From NCBI GenBank assembly GCA_916048095.2, contig OU696594.1, forward strand, positions 5,363,281 through 5,427,280: a DNA stretch of 64,000 nt, written 5' to 3'. This DNA comes from Sacculina carcini (taxonomy: Eukaryota > Arthropoda > Thecostraca > Sacculinidae). Below the pieces are notes generated by a model, which was given only the letters and a program-made list of their open reading frames with translations, was not told where the DNA came from and did no database searches. Positions 58,947 to 64,000 of the stretch are shown piece after piece; within the stretch, counting starts at the first letter, position 1; each line of letters opens with the position of its first letter. The position numbers and the translations under genes are program-made.

Positions 58947-60360
58947 CTGTGTGTGTTGATTTGTGTGTGCAACATTGCATACCTGCAATGTTGCAAGCAC
59001 TTCTCTGTCTCGTCTCAATTCAATGTTGATACCAGCTCGTTCACAATAGCAGAGTACACTACCACTCTCAGTCTGTGATTCTCCGGACGTTGAAGGATTG
59101 AGGAGTACGAGCGGAGGACGTCCGTGGAAGGAGTCGAGGATGATGAACTTGGTTTCTCCAGACTCGCTCTCTCCTGGAAAACGTTCCAGCCAAGATTTGA
59201 CTAAATCCTGACTTTTTCCTGACTGAAACCTTCACTTTTGTAACTTTCCTTCTCTCGACATCTTTTTGGTTAGCTTCCACTACACATGGGGCCAACGCAG
59301 GGTGGTAATAATGCACTTGCACTCTTCCCCCATGCTACTGTATTTACCTGTAATTAATAATAATAATAAAAAGATATGTCCCTTGTGGAGGGGAGCTTGC
59401 AAATATGAAAAGATAAGATAAATGCTTTTCAGGAGGTTTTGAGAGAATTTGCAAAATACCTTTGGAAATTCTGAGGGTCTTTCAAAATAACTTCGTAATC
59501 TGGAGGAATTAAAATTATCTCCTGGAGGAATTAATGATTATAACTTTACTTTCGTAATCTTAAGTAAACATTAGCAAAATTTATTATACAAATACTGAAC
59601 GAAATCTGACTTGAACATTATAAATCAACTGATATTTTGAACTTAAACAAAATCTATTAAATTTTCTCTCTTTTCAATTCTGGCAAACGTTTGGAACTTA
59701 GAAACGATCAAACACACAACAAACATATAACAAACTATTTCTATCAGTAAAATATAAATATATTAGTGAGGTATTTTCTGAATGACATTTCGTGTTTATA
59801 TTTGTCTTGAGTTTTCTCCATAGAGATATGCCTTCAGGAAAATAGAGAAATGTCTTCAGCTTTACATGGTGGTTTGTGAAACGTCTGAACACTCACGAAA
59901 CATGATTTGTGTGCGAGTGATATCCTTATCTCGCACCGAAAAGCACACATCTTTCTCAACAGCCAAGTCCCATACCTCTTCCACACAACTCAGTGTAAAC
60001 ATACCGCTACCTTGACAGTTCCAAATCTTCACCTAAAAGCATACTCAAACACACACACACACACACACAAATACACACACATACATACACAAATAAATAT
60101 ACACATACACACACACAAATACACATACACACTCACACACAAGTACAACTAAACACACAAATGAATACATTCACAAAGAAATACACATAAACACTCTCAC
60201 ATACACACTTACACATACACACACTCACACATACACATACACACACTAGTACACACAGATACACATACAAAACCATGCACACACATACATACATATACAT
60301 ACACACAAGTACAACCACACAAATACACACAAATACACACACAAATACACACACATACAA

Positions 60361-60391
<31 letters not shown>

Positions 60392-60989
60392 AAACACATA
60401 CTAGGTAACTGAAGGTAATTTAAAAATCACAATCTATTTCTGTAAATAAGAGAGAATATATATTTGAAAAACTTTTTTAAAGCATTTTTAAAGTGAGCAA
60501 ATTACCATAATCTATTAGTTTAATATGTGGTTTGGGAAAACAACAAAATATTTCGAAGATAAATATTAAATACTGTTTAATAACAACAGATAATTTAAAA
60601 TATAATTTAGGATAATATCCAAGACGGTTATCCAATTTAAAGATAATTTTTAATGGAAATTGTCTTTGTTTTTCTAGTATAATTACTTTCTGATTAAATG
60701 TGTATTTAATTATATCAAATTTTAGGCCTTCTGTATAATGTGTACAAACTAAAAAATCTCTCTCATGAATGTTAATAGATAAATTTACTGTAGGTATTAC
60801 TGTATATTTCTAATAAATAAAAATTATATATTTGAGGGCAATGCCTGTTTTCCTAATTTCTGAGTTAAATTTAACTTGCTGTTTATCATAAAAAATACAA
60901 AAATAGGTTGGGTTAAGCTGATTCGAATATCTCCCAATAATTTTAATCCAATAATTTACTATATATATTTATGATACATTATAATTTAT

Positions 60990-61065
<76 letters not shown>

Positions 61066-63274
61066 TGTCCCGTGCAGCTCGCTGTCACCGCAGAGCCGAC
61101 TCTCTTCAAGCTATGACGCCACAAGAACGGAAGATGTATTAGAGAGGACCACCTCCCCAGAATGCATGACACAACACATGACTGATATCTGGTACCATCA
61201 TTTACTGCTGGGTGAACAGGGACTGTTGAATTATAAAATTCCTCAAAGAAGTTCTCCGCCGGGATTCGAACCAGGGACGTTTCGCTTGTGAGGCGGGTGT
61301 GCTACCACTACACCACGAAGTCCGACGTACCTTTCCGCTCATATCTCCTGAATAGAGTTTATCTCCCGCAGCCAAAAGCTTGCGGATTTCGTTGTCGTGA
61401 CCTTCCAGAGTTTGCTTGAGCTGCAAAGTTTCCGTGTCCCATATTTTGATGAGTCCATCGTTGCCTAAACACGGTAGAAATACAACGAACCAATTACAGA
61501 ACAATGTACTGGTCTTGGATGAATCATTTGTAAAATATTTTTTAATCTGATTCTTCAATTCTTCTTAATGATGATAGCCAATACTTTCTTTTCTATACAA
61601 ACACACAACAGCGTCTAGGAAATTCAATAATAAATTCAGTTATTCCAGTGAAATAAATCTCGAGAAAGACACTATAAAAATGAAAACAAACGAAAATTAT
61701 GATTGATAAAAACACACACACATACACATAGTTGTCCTGTTCTGTCCGACCTTTAATTACCCACTTGACAATCCTTCATTTACCCAACAGTGGGGAATTA
61801 CCCACACATGAATATACTGTATAAAAGAAACGTGGGTATAATATACCTTTTCTGTTTTTGGGCATAACTTCTGGTATTACGTTTTGTTAGTAATAAATAA
61901 CTTTACTTATCGTAGAAATGATGAAATTCCTCATCAGAAATATCTGAAAATAGATATATTGATTAGCTACAAATTAATTTTCAATTATATGTATATATGT
62001 CTTCAATAAACATTTCATAAGACTAACTCCTTTTTATAAGAGACACCGTATTTTTGAAAGTGAAAATTTTGAACCCAAAAATACTTTATTATACACGCGA
62101 AAATACGATAGACAAATCCGTACCAGGGGTTTCCAAGCTTGAAAGTTGTTCAAAGCAAGGTCATCGAACTCACCAGTAGTAACCAGCTGATTTTGAAATA
62201 TGCAAATTGAGTTCACTGTGTTGTACTGAGCCTGAATTTCCTTATCAATGCTTAGATCTTGGTTGTATATCTGCAAAAAAACAGACACACTTGAATGTTT
62301 GCGCGTCTGCAGGTGTGTGTGTATGTGTGGGTGTGTCTGTATGCTTGTTTGTGTCTGTATGTGTATGTGTATGTGAATGTCTAATGTTTTTGTGCGAAAA
62401 ATGATTTTCCTGGTATTATAAAACTTCAAAGTCACATTAAACAAACTCATAAGAATATTATTAATTATATTTGATTAAATATGACAAAAAACACAACCAC
62501 GATAGAATTTAAGATGGTTCGTTGATTAAATATCGTTTGCGTAGAGGAACACACACACACTAAATGTTATAGAGTTACGCTAAAAGAAACCTCGCTTCAC
62601 ACTTCCCTATAGTGAAAATGCATAGTACATAGTGGCAGAGGCGAATCCAGGATAATTCCGCCGGGGGGCTAAGTAAAAAGATGTAGGGCTTGGCGAAACA
62701 TGAGGAACTACACTCGAAATTTTCTTGGTCAGAATTTTTCAGTGCTCGGGGGTCTTCACACGTCTTTTTTTAATGCAATTTTAGCTTTTTAAGCCCCCCT
62801 CCTTAAGGCATCAAGTGACAGCTGCTACACGGGAAGAAGTCGAAGCTTATCAACACACACAGGTGTGTTCCGTGCAGCTCGCTGCCACCGCAGAACCGAC
62901 CCTCTCCACGCTATGACGCCACAAGAACGGAAGACGTATTAGAGAGGGTCACCTCCCCAGAATGCATGACACAACGCATGACTGATATCTGGTACCATTT
63001 ACTGCTGGGTGGACAGGGACTGTTGAATTATAGAATTAACCCAATGAAAATTTCACCCTCCAGGATTCGAACCACGGACCTCCGGCTTGTGAGGCGGGTG
63101 TTCTACCACTACACCACGAAGTCAAATGACAGAATGGTGTAAAACCGACTATTAGCTTGCCGCCTTCAGCTCCCGTGTAGAGTTTTCCCTTGTGGAAGAC
63201 CATTGAGATGACATCTCCACTCTGCTTGGTCTCGGGAGTGACCGAAGCGGTAATATTCAAACTCATAGTCGATT
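54284..63274 (-). CDS. WD40 beta-propeller protein, six 3' exons
   Basis: Exons 63274-63150, 62270-62174, 61464-61331, 59222-58983, 55239-55117 and 54379-54284 join in phases 0-1-0-0-0. The 5' part is beyond the window (first visible exon enters in phase 1). Blade signatures are KLYTGAEGGKLIIY, GNDGLIKIWDTETL, KLYSGDMSGK, HLYSGAYDNSVRIWDI and SVYAGLTDGYLVKMVLQ, with GHDNEI and GHSKIV at blade junctions. The exon at 59 kb puts an unusual Ser/Pro/Gly-rich insert into one blade. The propeller is expected to be a protein-binding platform. TRAF7- or kinesin-associated WD40 domains are distant look-alikes, but I cannot name the family. Introns hold a LINE, SINEs and MITEs. Confidence 0.8.
54390..54550. 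repeat. CA (TG on gene strand) tract at a 3' splice site
   Basis: About 150 bp of interrupted CA. Read on the - strand it is (TG)n ending about 10-20 nt before the acceptor of the terminal WD40 exon. Confidence 0.9.
54551..54940. other. AT-rich intron of the WD40 gene
   Basis: ATATAT/TTTATA-rich sequence without features. Confidence 0.5.
54947..55103. mobile_element. CAGTGGCG-type MITE beside a splice donor
   Basis: Ends CAGTGGCGGCGCTAGG and CCCCTCTGACACCGCCATTG are inverted repeats. GGGGGGTTTAAGCCCCCC forms a hairpin near the right end. It lies about 14 nt inside the intron from the donor of the 55117-55239 exon. Confidence 0.75.
55117..55239 (-). CDS. WD40 gene exon, blade with VRIWD
   Basis: Acceptor ATGTGTCTAG right after a TG tract on this strand, donor ACG|GTGAGA. 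41 codons from GHSKIVTCMASHKGHLYSGA to ATGTT, with the WD40 signature SVRIWD. Confidence 0.85.
55376..55449. repeat. (AT)n microsatellite, about 74 bp
   Basis: Perfect AT repeat. It can form a long hairpin. Confidence 0.95.
55602..57900 (-). pseudogene. Degenerate 5'-truncated LINE in a WD40 intron
   Basis: Same strand as the host gene. One frame (57951-56524) holds the linker and RT motifs HGYRKDHSCETAL, SIDLSKCFDIVDHDLL and QYADDTTLTIS. The usual GVPQGSxLGP motif is changed to FQGGSLSCVLF. A frameshift near 56560-56600 moves the rest (NPQKTQVLIAGTKYLL, KLLGVTLDKYLDFEEH) to another frame that stops at 55883. The 3' end reads GCAATAAATGCAA and then a (TTTAC)n tail at 55602-55621. There is no endonuclease domain. 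CR1/Jockey-like. Confidence 0.85.
57905..58980. other. WD40 gene intron with TG tracts
   Basis: AT-rich. TG tracts at 57901-57928, 58414-58495 and 58916-58970. No exon could be supported. Confidence 0.5.
58983..59222 (-). CDS. WD40 gene exon with blade insert
   Basis: 80 codons in phase 0 on both sides, from SGKSQDLVKSWLERF through FIILDSFHGRPPLVLL to NIELRRDREVLATLQ. The donor CAG|GTATGC joins to GHSKIV, making LATLQGHSKIV, a normal blade junction. An alternative acceptor at 59207 removes five residues. GC content and exact phase fit support it. The upstream pyrimidine tract is weak. Confidence 0.7.
59285..59375 (+). mobile_element. Dispersed retroelement 3' end with (AAT)n
   Basis: CATGGGGCCAACGCAGGGTG, CCCCCATGCTACTGTATTTA, CCTGTAATTAATAATAATAA. 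Short relative of 24205-24420. Confidence 0.65.
59376..60045. other. WD40 gene intron, nothing recognised
   Basis: AT-rich with a degenerate TTCTGGAGGAATTAA motif near 59490-59535. Confidence 0.5.
60046..60392. repeat. About 350 bp interrupted (CA)n
   Basis: CA repeat with TACA and AATACA variants. On the gene strand this is a long UG-rich stretch, more than 800 bp upstream of the next WD40 exon. Confidence 0.9.
60393..60985. other. AT-rich intron sequence
   Basis: No features were seen. Confidence 0.5.
60990..61061. repeat. (CA)n at the distal end of a SINE
   Basis: 72 bp of perfect CA adjoining the ACACACAGGTGTGTCCC part of the next SINE. It may be an expansion of the SINE's own short ACACACAC run. 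Confidence 0.9.
61062..61322 (-). mobile_element. tRNA-Val-derived SINE next to a splice donor
   Basis: Head on the - strand: TTCGTGGTGTAGTGGTAGCA, CCGCCTCACAAGCG (CAC anticodon arm), GGTTCGAATCCCGGCGG. It begins about 8 nt after the WD40 exon boundary at 61331, in the same orientation as the gene. Confidence 0.85.
61331..61464 (-). CDS. WD40 gene exon, blade with IKIWD
   Basis: Acceptor CTACCGTGTTTAG, donor AAG|GTACGT, phase 1 in and phase 0 out. 44 codons: GNDGLIKIWDTETLQLKQTL, EGHDNEIRKLLAAGDKLYSG, DMSGK. Confidence 0.9.
61560..61815 (-). mobile_element. hAT-like MITE copy
   Basis: CAGCGTCTAGGAAATTCAAT, a CA tract, TAGTTGTCCTGTTCTGTCCG, ACCCACTTGACAATCC and CAGTGGGGAATTACCC. Reverse orientation. 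Confidence 0.75.
61816..62110. other. AT-rich WD40 gene intron
   Basis: No features seen. Confidence 0.4.
62174..62270 (-). CDS. WD40 gene exon
   Basis: Acceptor TTTTTTTGCAG, donor ACTG|GTGAGT, phase 0 in and phase 1 out. It encodes IYNQDLSIDKEIQAQYNTVN and SICIFQNQLVTTG, with the final G codon completed by the next exon (LVTTGNDGLIKIWD). Confidence 0.85.
62634..62805. mobile_element. CAGTGGCG-type MITE, interrupted
   Basis: AGTGGCAGAGGCGAATCCAG and CCGGGGGGCTAAG at the left, AAGCCCCCCTCC at the right, where a SINE begins. The right terminus is lost. Confidence 0.55.
62806..63122 (-). mobile_element. Full-length tRNA-Val-derived SINE
   Basis: From the AGGCATCAAGTGACAGCTGC end to a tRNA-like head (TTCGTGGTGTAGTGGTAGAA, CCGCCTCACAAGCCGG, GGTTCGAATCCTGGAGG). 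It is inserted in a MITE on one side and starts 28 nt after the WD40 exon boundary at 63150 on the other. Confidence 0.85.
63150..63274 (-). CDS. WD40 gene, first visible exon
   Basis: Acceptor TTTTTTGTCAG, donor ATA|GTCGGT, phase 1 in and phase 0 out. It encodes STMSLNITASVTPETKQSGD, VISMVFHKGKLYTGAEGGKL and I. The donor is weak, but the joined frame with the next exon (GGKLIIYNQD) is natural for a WD40 blade. Confidence 0.75.
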
Positions 63275-63784
63275 CTGACAAAAAAACAACACACACATCA
63301 CACATATTCTTCAGTTATTAATAATATAAATCATTATTTTGATTATTTCCTCACTGGTTTTTTATTTTCCTGGCTGAAACCTATATTTTTTTAACTGCTT
63401 GCACTTTTCCCCCATGCTACTGGATTTGGCTGTAATTAATAATAATAATAATAATTATAATATTTTTATTATCAGAATTTTCTTATAAATTGCAATTTTG
63501 CAATACTCATGCATCTTGATCATTAAGAGATATTGCAAGAAAGAGAGGAGGAATAACGGTAGAAAAAAACACAAGAATTAAATAATTCAAGAAATAAAGA
63601 CTTCAAAGGTCTTTTAGTTTATATGTTCTAGGCTTCAAGATCTCAATAATTCAAAACTTCCGAGTTTCAATACTTCAAGACCTACGACGTTCATGACTGC
63701 AATAATTTCAACCTACAAGATTTCAGGATATTTTTGTGGACAAAAAAATATACCAACACATTGGTTACCATGCTAGATCATTGG
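63275..63784. other. Sequence upstream of the first visible WD40 exon
   Basis: Contains a dispersed retroelement 3' end at 63395-63470 (TTTTCCCCCATGCTACTGGA, CTGTAATTAATAATAATAAT) and a degenerate CTTCAAGA-type repeat at 63590-63730. No exon was identified. Confidence 0.5.
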
Positions 63785-64000
63785 TCCGCAATTTGAGTGG
63801 GAAATTACCCCACTGGTGGGTAAATGAAGGGGGTATCAAGTGGATAATTAAAGGTCGGACAGAACAGGACAACTATGTGTGTGCGTGTGTGTGTGTTTTT
63901 ATCAATCATAATTCGTTTATTTTCATTTCTTTTCGTGTATTCTTGATATTTAATTTCGATTGAACAACTGAATTTATTAATGGATTTCTCAGACGCTGTT
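63785..64000 (+). mobile_element. hAT-like MITE, cut by the window edge
   Basis: GTGGGAAATTACCCCACTGG, AAAGGTCGGACAGAACAGG, a TG tract, TTTAATTTCGATTGAACAAC and CAGACGCTGTT. Same subfamily as the copy at 6318. Confidence 0.75.

Overview
This window looks like nuclear DNA of an invertebrate animal. The genes are split by GT-AG introns. The spacers are AT-rich and crowded with (TG/CA)n microsatellites. There are several non-LTR retrotransposons, a tRNA-derived SINE and hAT-like MITEs. One gene encodes a RYamide/luqin-type neuropeptide receptor, a family typical of protostomes, so a protostome is my best guess. No species is claimed.

Three host genes can be assembled by joining exons whose reading phases match. 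(1) On the + strand, 2899-15019 holds at least eight exons of an unrecognised Ser/Thr/Gln-rich protein with short helical segments; its 5' end is probably outside the window or in an unseen exon. (2) On the + strand, 36761-45829 holds a six-exon class A GPCR of about 519 residues with all seven membrane segments and a PDZ-ligand-like C terminus. (3) On the - strand, 63274-54284 holds the last six exons of a WD40 beta-propeller protein whose 5' part lies beyond the right edge.

The rest is mostly mobile or repetitive. A structurally intact L2-like LINE lies at 48190-53143 on the - strand, inside a CA tract. Its two ORFs are joined by a correctly phased GGGAAAC slippery heptamer directly before the ORF1 stop, and ORF2 has no early AUG, which predicts -1 programmed frameshifting. 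Two degenerate LINEs lie at 24600-27650 and 55602-57900, and five more loci carry only LINE C-terminal remnants. A tRNA-Val-derived SINE occurs about ten times. A hAT-like MITE with an internal TG microsatellite occurs about twelve times. A block of about 2 kb (MITE half, LINE fragment, SINE, unknown coding-like sequence, CA tract) is tandemly triplicated at 27271-33413. A 17-bp satellite fills 18262-19432.

Genes and repeats are closely interlocked. Several 3' splice sites are preceded by (TG)n, which would be (UG)n in RNA. Two SINE copies start 8-28 nt after splice donors of the WD40 gene. The GPCR's first intron opens with about 600 bp of (GTAA)n that repeats a donor-like motif. No rRNA, functional tRNA, CRISPR array or bacterial operon was seen.
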